A DNA stretch of 64,000 nucleotides from Diplosphaera chodatii. Its lineage: Eukaryota; Chlorophyta; Trebouxiophyceae; Prasiolales; Stichococcaceae. The notes beneath the pieces are model-generated. The model saw only the letters and a list, made by a program, of their open reading frames with translations. It was not told where the DNA came from and did not search any database. A program made the position numbers and the translations under genes. The stretch spans positions 1,327,001-1,391,000 of the forward strand of contig JAALGY010000037.1 in the NCBI GenBank assembly GCA_032358165.1, written 5' to 3'. Of this stretch, positions 1 through 10,600 are shown one piece after another (the first letter of the stretch is position 1; the number at the start of each line of letters is the position of its first letter).

Positions 1-154
1 TCCAATGAGCAACATAATCAACGCAGCAAGGCACCATATGCCCCTTGTCTAGGGTCGTATGGAAAACCCACAAGTTACAAGCTGTGGTGGTGCAACCAAC
101 CCACGCGCTACTTTGCACTGATACATTGCGCTGCGGACTGTGATAACCACGCAG

Positions 155-943
155 TCAGTCATCACCTGGCAGGTCCTCGCAGTCGTAGAAGTCAACCGGT
201 TGCTGGGTGTCGCAGGTGTAGGTGCCGCGGCAGCTGCACCCTTTCTGCGCCTGAGGTGCCTCCGGGGCGGACACCTCGTCCTCCAACGACAAGCACGCAG
301 CCAGCACGTTCTTGTCGTCTCCGCAGCTGCCTTCGATGCCGGTGATTGCTTTCAGAGCCATGCAATTGACCCCAAGACCCTTGCTGCTTGTCACGCAGCG
401 CCCATCCTGGGTGACGTTGGTCTTGTAGGAGATCCAGCCGGCATCGGTGTTGTATGTGGCATTGACCATTCGCAGCGGGTTATGGATGTCCACAGCCCTG
501 CGGCGATGCGAATAAGCAGGTGTATTGCGATTGCTGAGCGCTGTACTGCTCACACTGATTGGCAGTGAAAACGCATGCAGGCTGGCTCATCACGCATGCA
601 CTCTGCCAGCAGCTGGACCCAACGCGCTGCTTCATCAGTCAAGGCAGGTGAGTCCTTGACCCGCTGTTGGCATGAGAGGGATCCTACGCGTCTGTGTCTG
701 GCGATGATGTTTGTTAGGAAGGCACAGGGAAGGATGTGTGCCACCGAGCGCTACAGCATGCCACCCTTGCTCCTTGTCGCAATACCTGGCCGCACAGTGC
801 GCGACGCTGGTGGCCGGGTCGTCATCTGGCCCAGAGTAGTTCACGCAACAGCCGCCAGTGCCGTCGGGCATCACGCAGGCGGCGTTGACGTGGAGCGACA
901 ACGCCAGCGCAACGCTGGCAGTCAGCACCCAAAACAGCTTCAT
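155..943 (-). CDS. Small secreted cysteine-rich protein
   Basis: Two-exon model on the minus strand, complement(join(155..497,786..943)), 166 aa, with phase 2 matching across the intron (donor gtattg, acceptor gccgcag). Residues 1-21 form a clear signal peptide (MKLFWVLTASVALALSLHVNA), so the product should enter the secretory pathway. The mature part has about a dozen cysteines, including a GGCC near its N-terminus, a C-x-C pair (GCSCRG) and late cysteines in CDTQQ and YDCED, which suggests a disulfide-stabilised extracellular or wall protein. It contains one NAT and one NVT N-glycosylation sequon. I do not recognise a named family. The start is the ATG directly before the signal peptide. 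Exon 2 has an open antisense shadow on the plus strand that I treat as non-coding. Confidence 0.6.
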
Positions 944-2201
944 GGCATCACTTGCCAGCCAGGCCGTTAAAAGAGGCCGATGCCTTTTTGCCATTGAGCA
1001 GGCAAGCGGCGGGTAATGGACATCCCTTGTTTGCCACGTGGTGAGAGGCATAATCTCGGGTGTCACTTCCGTGACACCTTCGGCCTCATCAGGTCACATG
1101 AGCGGTACGTTGGAACCTTGCCGGTGTGCAGAGAATTTGGGCATGCCAGCGACCGAGCGTCAGCAGCAGCAGTCCGACTGCTGACGCGACCCACTGACGA
1201 CAGATGCGAGTCTGAAAGCCCATTGCTTACCGCATGCAACAATGCAGATTCCTCCGGCCGGGACGCGTGCTCGTTGTTAGAGTGGATCACTTGTGTCAAG
1301 CGTTGGGCGGGGAGGCTATCACTGAGGTAGGTGCAACTCCATGCCAAACAGCCCAGGGGCAGCCCTGTTCGTTCTGGTAGCTCTGCTGAACGATGGGCAA
1401 TACTACCGTGAAAGCCGAACGGGTGCACACAAAGCAGTCGTCAGCAGCGAGCAGCTGAGATGCCCTGCAGTAATCTGTAGCCATCGGCAGTGTGCCGGCG
1501 TGTTCATCGCCTGCTCCAGCAAGCCCTTGCACAGCGTGCGCATCCATACACTAGCCCCTGGCGACGCACACCAGCTGCTCATCAATAAGTTGACCAGCTT
1601 CCATCAGGCATGGTGTGAAGAGACCGGACAATACCTCTGACGGCTGTCATATCCCAACCGCAGCGCAGCAGCAGCAGATGGGCAGCAACCGCGGTACTGA
1701 CAGTGTACTACGGAATGCAACCTGGGTGCAGTACCTCGATGCCAATTCAGTGCCATAGCCTACACATCTGCTCGCTCAAACAGCAAGGCAGTTCGATGCT
1801 TCATCGGCGTTGCAAACCAGCTGTCGTACATACCATACGTGCACCCAGTGTACGCTCTTCAAGCAACTCTGGGCTGTCGGCTGGAGGCACAGACCCCCAC
1901 GGTTCTGTCGCTGCGCCGAGTGGATACAAGCAGCCACCTTCGCATAGTAGCACTAAATGGTCGCTTCTCCGTGTAGATCTGACGTCGTGACTAGGTTAGC
2001 CAGCTCTCCAGCTTCAGGTCATGTGGCCACACTTGTGTCAGAAGCGCACCCAGCACCTGCATGTATCACGAAACGTGTCTGCTGTCTGGCGGGTTGTTCG
2101 ATGCGGCGGCGTGCAGATGAGAGTCGCTTTGGCCACCCGCGGCAGCACACCATGATTCTTCAGCTTGCTTGACTGCCGCATGGCAGCTTGCTGTCACAGG
2201 G
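944..2201. other. Intergenic region, nothing recognised
   Basis: About 1.26 kb between the Cys-rich gene and the 3' end of the mTERF-like gene. Several open frames of 60-120 codons occur on both strands, but none shows a family motif, consistent splice structure or coding-like composition. It probably holds the promoter of the Cys-rich gene (toward 944) and the 3' UTR of the mTERF-like gene (toward 2201). Confidence 0.4.
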
Positions 2202-3703
2202 TCACATGCACCTGTGGCACTCGCCCTCGCAGGAGCCCTCGCAGTCATAGCTAAAGCCCAGCGCCTGCAATCAGGGGCCCAAAAGGAGTGTCTCAAGCCG
2301 GCAGCTATGGTGTGACCAGCCCAAATGAAGAGCATCCTCATGTTTACACCCAGGGTGCCGCCCATGTCAGGTATGGGTGGAAAATGTCACAATACCACAC
2401 ACAGTAGGCCCTGCAAACTGAGTCAATTAGCTGGGACCGAGCATCATGCCATACAAGTTTGATGTCATACTGCGCTAACAGGGATTGGCATGCACCGTTG
2501 CACATTCCATGCTGCACCTTGGGCTGCCGCTTGATGGCTGCCAACAGGCCCTTCTCCGGGATGTAGTGATCCTTCTTCATCGTCTGCAGCTCTGAATGCC
2601 GACATTGTGCTCACTAGCAAAGGCTCGCGGCTATCCAGCATCATGCTGAAAAGCAAGGGTGGCACCACCCCATAACATGTAATGCCATGTCCTCCGATGT
2701 CAGAAACTGCTGACCTGTATGTTTGGCTTCAGACGGCCGTCCACATCTGACGCCAGGCCCTCTGGGAACTTCTTGAAGGCAGCCTGGATGTCTTTCTCCT
2801 TCATGCCTGCACGAATCAGGCGTTGTGGTGTTTAAAAAGCTGCAGGAGCTGAGCTTGTTGGGTGTGCACTTCGGTTCGCTGTGCAACCTCAGAAGCAACC
2901 TCAGCACAGGCACCTTGCATGCTCAAGTCGCAGGCTGAAAAGCTGCCTGCCCGGCATGCGACTCTGCACATCTGTCAGCATAGTGAACATGCAGGCTGCT
3001 CTAAAGAGAGGCGCAGATGCTGAGCTCACCCAACTGTCGCAAGAAGTCGAGCGTCCCCGCTACTGTCTCCGCTTTTGGGACCTCCTCCTTCTTGAGTCCC
3101 CGCCAGAAGGTCTGTGTCCGCCACCCAAACGCACGCTCCAGCAGCGCGTTCGCATCTGCCTCGCTGTAGCCCACCTTCTCCACCTATGGATACAGGACGC
3201 AGGAATGCGAGGTTTATGGGATTGGGTCGAATGTTGGTGCTGACTCGTGTCTGACAGCCTGCAATGGCAACTGCTGCAACAAGCAGGACTTGACAGCATG
3301 CCAGCGTCAGCCAAACCAGCGGCCGCAGCACTGGCAAACAGGCATACGAGAGAGGACGTGGTGCAGTGCCGTTGGTCCGGCACCTGCTCACCTCCGCGAC
3401 AGCCGCTGACCACTGCTTGGCGTCCTCGCCTGCCAAACGCTCCGCAACAGGCGGTGCGTCTGCCGCTGCTGCCGCTGTTACCTGCCTCTGATGTTGCCTG
3501 CAGCTGCTGCCGGACCTCGGCCTGCTGATGCTGAGGATGCTGCAATCCGGGGCAAGCATGCTGCTATGGCTGCAACGACTGCCACGGCAACTGACCGCCT
3601 TGACATCCATCGCTGAAACCCGCGTGGACAGGCCACGCGTCTGCTTGTGACACCTCGAGCATGGCTGCAATCCTGCAGCTGTGCTGCGCAGGCTGGGATC
3701 CAT
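2202..3703 (-). CDS. mTERF-like organellar protein
   Basis: Five-exon model complement(join(2202..2264,2518..2583,2715..2806,3030..3183,3392..3703)), 228 aa; all phases close. The first about 90 residues are basic and Ser/Ala-rich without a fold motif, compatible with an organelle transit peptide. The body shows mTERF-type helical repeats: an LDFLRQLGMKEKDIQAAFKKF stretch leading to a KFPE motif, then a GRLKPNI turn, the usual 'kfP..l..s.e.rlkP.' pattern. A following segment reads IPEKGLLAAIKRQPK. The last exon ends in a Cys-rich tail (DCEGSCEGECHRC), which looks like a small C-terminal metal or disulfide motif rather than part of an mTERF repeat. mTERF proteins bind organelle nucleic acids and act in transcription or RNA maturation; the exact target cannot be told. 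It is short for the family, so it may carry only a few repeats. The start ATG at 3703 is the second Met of the open frame and is uncertain. Confidence 0.62.
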
Positions 3704-4354
3704 GTTGTTGCCAAACCACAACCGCCTGCGAACAATGTAAACTTCGGATTGGCGACAGTCCACACCAGTGCATGTGCAATATTCTGTTCTGTTCTTGGTT
3801 TAGGCAGGGCACAGTCTCGTCGTGACTGTGGAAGACGCCTGCACCTGGAATGGCGTCAAGCAGGGTGTGAGGCAGGGATGGCCACCGATCCTGGTTGTGC
3901 AGCACGGTGTGATGGTGGTCATTTGCAGGTGTGGCAACCAACGTAACGAGCTCAACCAACGCGAGCGGGCAAACACGATGATGATGCACTGCTCACAGGC
4001 TGCACCAGCGAATGACAGGCAGACTGCTTCGTCACTAATGCGAAGCTGGCCCCCACCCTGTAGCAAGCCTGTCATGCCATCCTACTTGCAAGATACGACA
4101 GGTTGCGTTGTCGAGTTAACGCGTGACCACCACAGAAAGTACGCTGTTTGGTGCGCGCTCCCTGATTGTGGTACTGGTTGTCGCATGTGCAACCTATAGA
4201 GTGAGCCGCATGACATTCTGCAGCGCCGACACAGCAAAACGTGTGGCGCTTTTCAGCAGGCAGAGTAGGGGGCTCTCGATTGATGTGGTAATCGCACGTG
4301 TAGATCTTGATGCACATGTAGGGATTGTCGCCCTTGCATGTAAGTGTGGGATTG
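3704..4354. promoter_or_regulatory. Divergent intergenic region (mTERF-like / LRR genes)
   Basis: About 650 bp separating two genes transcribed away from each other, so it should hold both promoters and 5' UTRs. No TATA-like element or other motif stands out by eye. Short open frames here have no recognisable features. Confidence 0.35.
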
Positions 4355-7316
4355 ATGCATGACGCTGCTCCTGGCGCGCCGCTGTCCCTGACGCAGTTCG
4401 CAGTCGCCGCTGCAGCTCAGCGCCTGCTGTTTTTCGGAGACGACGTCGACAGCGCCATTGCAGGTAAGCACATGGACATCGTGAGAGAGTTTGCGCTTTC
4501 TGAAGGTTTGCCACTGACATGGCGTCGAGTCTCTATCTCACGATGGCTCACAATCAGAATTGCAGACATCGCACCTGCTCCCTGCAGTCTTACAGCAAGT
4601 TCCAGAACCAGAACTGGCTCACGACATCTGGCAGCTGTGTGAACGGTGCGCGTATGCGCCTGGCAACATTGTGGGCATGCGGTACAGCATACAGCAACCC
4701 AACAGATGCCCGTGTAGTCAGGAACGAAGCACAATTCCTGCATGTGTCATCATGTACAGGGGCAGCAAACAAAATGGCGCACCTGGCCAGCCGCAGGCCT
4801 TGCTGCAGGCGTTTGCGGCTGCCTTCTGGTGAGTGCGCCAGCGCCCATGCTGGACTGAGTGGTGCCCAGTGCACATTTTGCCCAAGTGCGTAAAGAACAT
4901 GTACAACCTCTATCAGCGCTACAGTGCTGATATATACCTAAGACCCTCAGCGCCTGCACCCCAAGGTGCAAGGACAGGCACAGCACAGTGCTTCTGTGTC
5001 CCCACACGGCTCTGCCTGCGCCGAAGGAGCGTTTCCAGGATCTACGTCCCGTCTTGCAGCACCGTGACGGCAGCAATGCATGCGCGCTGCAGGCAGCCGC
5101 TGGCGCTGGATGTTGTGGAGCCGCGCGCGCCCTGGGCCCTGACGTGGGCGGGGCGCTACCTGACGCACCTGCAGATGGCGGACTCGCGGGCCACCAACCT
5201 GCACTGGATTGCGGGTACCCGCCTGCGATGGGGCCTTACCCACTGCTGCAGTCAGATCACGGATCCAAATGACATCTGAACAAGCCCCTCATTGGTTGTG
5301 CACAGAGTGCAAGGCACTGCTGTCGTGCTTCCTGCAGGGCTGCGCCAGCTGCAGTGCCTCAGCCTGCGGGGCTGCGCCGCGCTGCCGGCCGGCGCGCTGG
5401 CCAGCCTGGCCACCCTGCAGCACCTGCAGTCGCTCGACCTGGCCGGGCTCCCGCAGCTGCAGGCGCGCCCCCGCTGCTGCGGCCGCTGTGCGCCTCATCT
5501 CACCGACCACTTTCGAGACGGTTTGCAACTGTGACACATCCGTGACACCCTATATAATGCGTGAACGGTTTGCTGCAGGATGCGACCCTGGCGGTGGCGA
5601 TCGCTGCTCTGCCGCAGCTCGCAGCGCTCAATCTGGGCCACACTGCAGCGGGGGACGCGACGCTGGCGGCGCTGACGTACGCACACCGGGCCGCCGCCTG
5701 GTCACGAGAACACGGTGTGGCTCGTGCTTAATCCCACCCGATCTCCGTCAGACGGCAACCTGGTTGTGCAATGCTCGCTTGCCTGCACATTCACAGCGGC
5801 GCCAGCCAGACCATGTCCGGCTGGTCTGTCCAGCCTCGGCACAGGTGTGAGGAGCTGCAGCAGCATACCCACCTGCTGTTGGAACTGCTATAGGGTCGCC
5901 AGCAACCCTGTATCAGCCCCAAGCAAACCCTAAATGTGCAGGCGAGCCCCTGCCGGAGCAGCAGCGGGGGTGGCGCCCCTCGGCGGTGCGGCAGCTGCGG
6001 CTGGAGCAGTCGGCGGCCACCGCAGAGGTGGGCCGTCCCCAGCACCGCCCCATGCATCGACGTCTACTGGTAGCTTGCGCCACGTTGGCAATGCTGCATG
6101 CTGAACTGGTGTCCAGCTGTATTGGCATGTTCAGACTCGATCAATCTGCAGTCACTGTAGCCTTGCACATGCAGATCAAGCCTGACAAATGATCCCATAT
6201 CTGCATGGGATCATATCCCATGCAGATGTAAAGAATCACTTGCCTTGCTGTGGCCCTCGTGCAGTGTTGTCGGCAACTCAGGGATCTCATGTGATGCGGG
6301 CACGATGCAGGGCGTCGGCCACCTGCTGGCGCTGCCGGCGCTGCGCTTCCTGGACATCCGGGGCACCCCGGCGCTGCAGCACGGCGTGCTGCACAAGCTG
6401 GCGCGCCGCTTCAGCCTGCAGGTACCTGGATTCTCGCCCCTGCAACTCCTTGCTGCTCATTTATGCTCTGCCACATCCCCGGCAGGGGGCATGTTATTGA
6501 AGCAACAGCTTGGTGTCAGGCATTGCTGGATGCAGGGGCAGTGCCACTCCGATGACAGGGGCACCGCATCATCCTGAAGGACTTTCTTTGTCAGGTGTGT
6601 ACACTGCGCTGCAGGTGATACAGGGTGGCGTGCTGTCGAGCAGCCCGGCGCTGGCGGCGGCGGCCGTCAACCACACCGCCATGACATGCCTCTGCGGCCA
6701 CCATCCCCCAGGTGCACAAGACAGCGTCAGACTCGTAGATGCCGCAGTGATGACACGTACCCTCATGCTGCCACCTCCCAGTCTGCACCCTGAGCAATTA
6801 GCATCAGCTGTTCTGCGGGTACAGCCCACTGGTGCTGCCTCGGCTGGCCTGGCTCGCGTCTGCTGGGCAGCAGGCCGCTGGGAGTATGGCAGTGTGAGCT
6901 ACAAAAGGGCTGAGGTTTCGCCCTTTGCAATGGGCAGGCGGCGGGTTTGGCGACTGGCGGGACCAGTGGGCGGCGGAGGGCGTCGCGCAGCTCGCCGAGG
7001 CGGCGCGCGTCACCGTCGGCGGCGCCACAGCCGCGGACAGCACCGCTCCAGGGTGCGCAGGAGATGCAGTACCACCGAGCTACAGGGGATTGCCGATTAG
7101 CCAAACTTAGTACATGCGGGAAGACCATCTTTGGTGCACAGAGGTATTTGCGAATGGTGTTTGATGTGTGGTGAAACTTTCACGTTGCTGTCCTGCAGGC
7201 CAGGGGACGACGGCGAAGGCGGCAGCCTGGGCGTTGCCACGCCACTCGTGGCGCCGGGTTTCCGGCGGCCACGGCGGCCGCGGCCGGGGCAGCCCGACGC
7301 CATGAGGAGGCGATAA
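4355..7316 (+). CDS. Leucine-rich-repeat protein
   Basis: Ten-exon model join(4355..4463,4588..4645,5039..5214,5338..5462,5579..5714,5942..6027,6311..6421,6615..6711,6938..7052,7199..7316), 376 aa; all phases close. An N-terminal helical segment (PEPELAHDIWQLCERI, about residues 42-57) resembles the end of an F-box but is not convincing alone. LRRs follow: LTHLQMADSRATNLHW, LRQLQCLSLRGCAALP, LQHLQSLDLAGLPQL, LPQLAALNLGHTAAGD, VRQLRLEQS and LPALRFLDIRGTPAL, in the Cys-containing/RNI style where each repeat has a xxLxxLxL core. The C-terminus is acidic then Pro/Arg-rich (residues about 340-376). Intron 4 (5463-5578) has a GC donor. The likely role is protein-protein interaction, possibly as a ubiquitin-ligase substrate receptor, but that is inference. 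A TGTAA element lies 10 bp after the stop (7326-7330), the usual green-algal polyadenylation signal but unusually close. An upstream exon cannot be excluded. Confidence 0.6.
6199..6227. repeat. Perfect 12-bp inverted repeat in LRR-gene intron
   Basis: Arms 6199-6210 (atctgcatggga) and 6216-6227 (tcccatgcagat) are exact reverse complements separated by 5 bp (tcata). It sits in intron 6 (6028-6310) of the LRR gene and could form a stable hairpin in DNA or pre-mRNA. It may be a remnant of a small inverted-repeat element; no flanking target-site duplication is obvious. Confidence 0.7.
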
Positions 7317-7690
7317 CTACTCATTTGTAAAGTACGAGCGATGGGGACGATAGGCCAGCCGCTGTTTGCTGCTGCACGGCCGAGGCCGCTGCAGCACTGC
7401 TGAGGTGCCGGATCTCAAGATCTCGGCAGGTCCAATAGGCAGCAGGCCCTTTGGGTGCGCAGGCAGCTGAGCGGACATGTACACTCTGCCGGGTCTTAAG
7501 CTGCGTTTTTGTGACCTGCTGGCAGGACCGTTGTCGAGGCCGTACAATAGTGAAGTAGCGACGGGCCTTTGGGCAGGTTGACGTTCCAATGCCAGTGTGC
7601 AGTTTGCTCACAGCGCTGTCGCGAGGGCGAGACCACCACCGCTGCAAAACGTGATGATGCTGTGACGCCTGAGACGCGAGTCAGGGGCGG
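7317..7690. other. Intergenic region between LRR and MscS genes
   Basis: About 370 bp between two genes on the same strand. The left end holds the LRR-gene 3' UTR with a TGTAA signal at 7326-7330; the rest is presumably the MscS promoter and 5' UTR. The antisense open frame at 7317-7589 shows no motif and is treated as chance. Confidence 0.35.
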
Positions 7691-10600
7691 ATGGGGTCCG
7701 GAAATGAAACGCCTGACCTTCGCTACGGCGCCCGCTCACAGCAGCAGCAGCGCGATGCCAGCGGTACAGGGCCTGCAGCTGCTCCCCAGCTGGTTCGCTG
7801 GTCCAGCGCCAGCGTGGAAGCAGAGGCGTTCCCTGACTACGACGCCGCCGCGGTCGTGACTGCGATGCCGCCGCCCCCCAGTTCAGGCACGGGACAGCAC
7901 ACTCCGGGGCGGCCTCCGTCGCCCAGGTGAACCAGCATCTTATCACGTTCCATGCATGAGCACTTCCACATCTAACCGCTGTAACCTGGCCAGCAGTGTG
8001 CGGGACTGCCAATGCACAGGTGGCCACCCCGCCTTATGGTCTCACCTCTGATCCTCTGAAGTGAATATGGTCCATGACAACATCAACCAGGCAGCCCGCT
8101 CAGCCGCCAGCGAGGCAGGCGGGATTCGCAGGCGTCGGCAGTCCGCCGCCGCCGCCGCCGCCGCCGCCGGCAGGCATGCCAGCAGGGCGCGCATCGCGCG
8201 GCACCACCCCGCACATGCTGGATGTGGCGCAGGGCCCAGCCTACATGCGAGGTGACGTTACTGCACGGGCCCTGATCGCTGGCCCCTGTGTCGACAGATG
8301 CGTCTGGACATGACATGCGACTACTCCTGCAATGATGCAAGGCATCGCAGCACTGACGCACTTATCATTCGACCATGCATCTGCATCATTCGATTACCAA
8401 CCCATGGATGTTCGGTATGCCACAGGCGTCAAGCAGGCGCTGCCGCCCCTCAAGCAGCCTGTCTCCGACTCTAGCGCAGTGGCAACCAGATCCGCCGCCT
8501 CAGCAGCAGCCGGACACACAGGCAGCAGTACAAGGTCGCATCCAGAGCACGTCGCGGTCAGCTTCCACAGCAGCGCTGTTGGGGATCCGCTGGGTTCTGA
8601 CAGCAGCAGGGTTGGGCTGTGCAGCAGCAGCACGTCTCAAGACCGGGTCGACTCATATAACAGCGGGGCTGCTGGCAATCACACGCAAGAATGCGAGCTG
8701 CTGTTGCGGCACCAGCAGTCCAGCAGCCAGCCCACCAGCCTTGACGAGGAAGCAGGCGCAGCCAGGAACGAGGAGCCTGGACATGCGCCGGCTGTGGGTG
8801 CAGCAGTCAACATGCGGGAAACCGCAGCATCCACCACTGACGTGGGTAAAATGTACCGCCAAGCTGACAGCACAATGACACAAGGATGTAGAAACCCCAC
8901 ATCTGCACTTCACGCTGTGACGTGCTGTCGTCACACATGCACGTCACCGATGCAACCAGACGATGACCCGCAAGTTGTTCGCTGACTCTGCAGCTGGACG
9001 ATGATGGGTGGCTCCCAGACGAGCCGGCGGCCGTCAGCAAGGCTGCCCGGCGCTGGTGGCAGCGCTGCTGCGGGATGCTGCCCATGCTGCTGGCTCCTGC
9101 GATGGTTATGGCAGCGTTCGAGCTGCGGGTCCTGCACCCCCAGCAGGTCCGCCCCTGCAACTCCATTTGCCAAAGCGTCAGCTTGCAGACTGTCATGCAC
9201 AGTGCATCTTGAAAGGGCCATGTCATGCGCTGCAATGCCGCATGTTGCAGTCCGTGAAAACCATGTGTGGTGTTCGACAAGTCAGGTAGTCTGGGCAATC
9301 GTGAGGTTTGCATTGTTGCTTCCCATGGCTGCAGACGCTGCTCTACCTTCCGGCGTGGCAGTGGTGCCTGTTCGCCGCTGGGACGGTCCCGCTGTGGTAC
9401 GCCACGGCTGGAGTGATGCGGGGCGTCGTGATGCTGGTGGAGTCGAGGTGGCTGGACACCTACCAGGCGGCGTACTACCTCGTCAGCATACGGGTTTGTC
9501 GACCTCACCTTTGACATGCAGTATGCAAGTGTGTATTGCAAGTGCCCCTGTTGGTTGGCCCAGTGGGTTGGCTGTGCATGGACCGCATACGTAGGTGCGG
9601 GCTCGGACATGCATGCACAAATGCACATGACCATGTCGGCTCCATGTTCTTGCACGCTGAAAAGTTCGGTTCTTTCTGCATGTCCAGGAGCCTGCGCTGC
9701 TGGCGGCGCGTGCGGCACTGCTGCTGCCGCTGTTCCTGCTGGTGTTTGGTGAGGACCCCCCTGGAGCGGACGCCCCCAACCTGGCAGCCTGGGCATGGAT
9801 GCTGTCACTCAAGGTCAGGCTAGGGTGGATAGGCAGGTTTGTGGAACCAGGAAGCCCGCGAAAGCGAGGAACTGATGAGGGTTTCAGAGGATGCTGGCTG
9901 CTGTTGACCGTCTGAGCAGCGCATGCATGGCGCCCTTGCAGGTGCTAGGCTGCCTGCTGATTGCTGCGGGCGCCAATGTGCTCAAGACCCTGGCGGCCAA
10001 GCTGCTGGCCACGACCTTCCACCGGCAGGCGCACTTTGACAAGATGCAGGACGCGCTGAGCAAGGTTTGCCTCTGATGTGCCTGCACTAGCGGCTGAGGG
10101 AGCACTGGACGAGCTTGTGGCTGCTGTTGCTATGCGCTTGATATCAGCACCCAGCACCGCGGACGGCGCCTGTCCCTACCGACTGCATCGTGGATGGCTG
10201 CGAACACAGAGCGGATTGAGCCGCAGTCCGTTGTGTTCCGGTCCTGCAGGAGTTCTGCCTGCTGGCGCTGTCGCAACCAAGGCCTCAGGCCTCCGAGGAT
10301 GGCAGCGTCACAGCCCGCAGATCGTTCAGCCCCAGGCTGCAGGTAATCAACCATTACACGAACTGGCTTCCTGGAACGAGCGTGCATCTGGCGGCCACAT
10401 TCGATGTGCCTGCTTGATACACCAGTGAAATCCACTCAGCAATGTGAGCTGATGGCCTCATGCAAGACTAAAGGGCACCTGCGGGGAGCAGTCTCGGATT
10501 TGCAAGGGCAGACCAGGCCCTTCGGCTGTCAACATCAGCAAGCCCAACCACCTAGACCATATGCTCTGCAGGCACAGCTCAGTCTGAGTGGTAGCCAGAA

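Noticed and set aside
4814..4833. Possible 20-nt exon in the LRR gene
   Set aside because: It has ag and gt borders, but direct joining of 4645 to 5039 keeps phase and gives a better sequence.
7317..7589. 90-codon minus-strand open frame after the LRR gene
   Set aside because: No motif and no splice context; overlaps the probable 3' UTR and poly(A) signal of the LRR gene.
8807..9808. 333-codon antisense open frame over the MscS gene
   Set aside because: Lies opposite four phase-consistent MscS exons; no recognisable domain.
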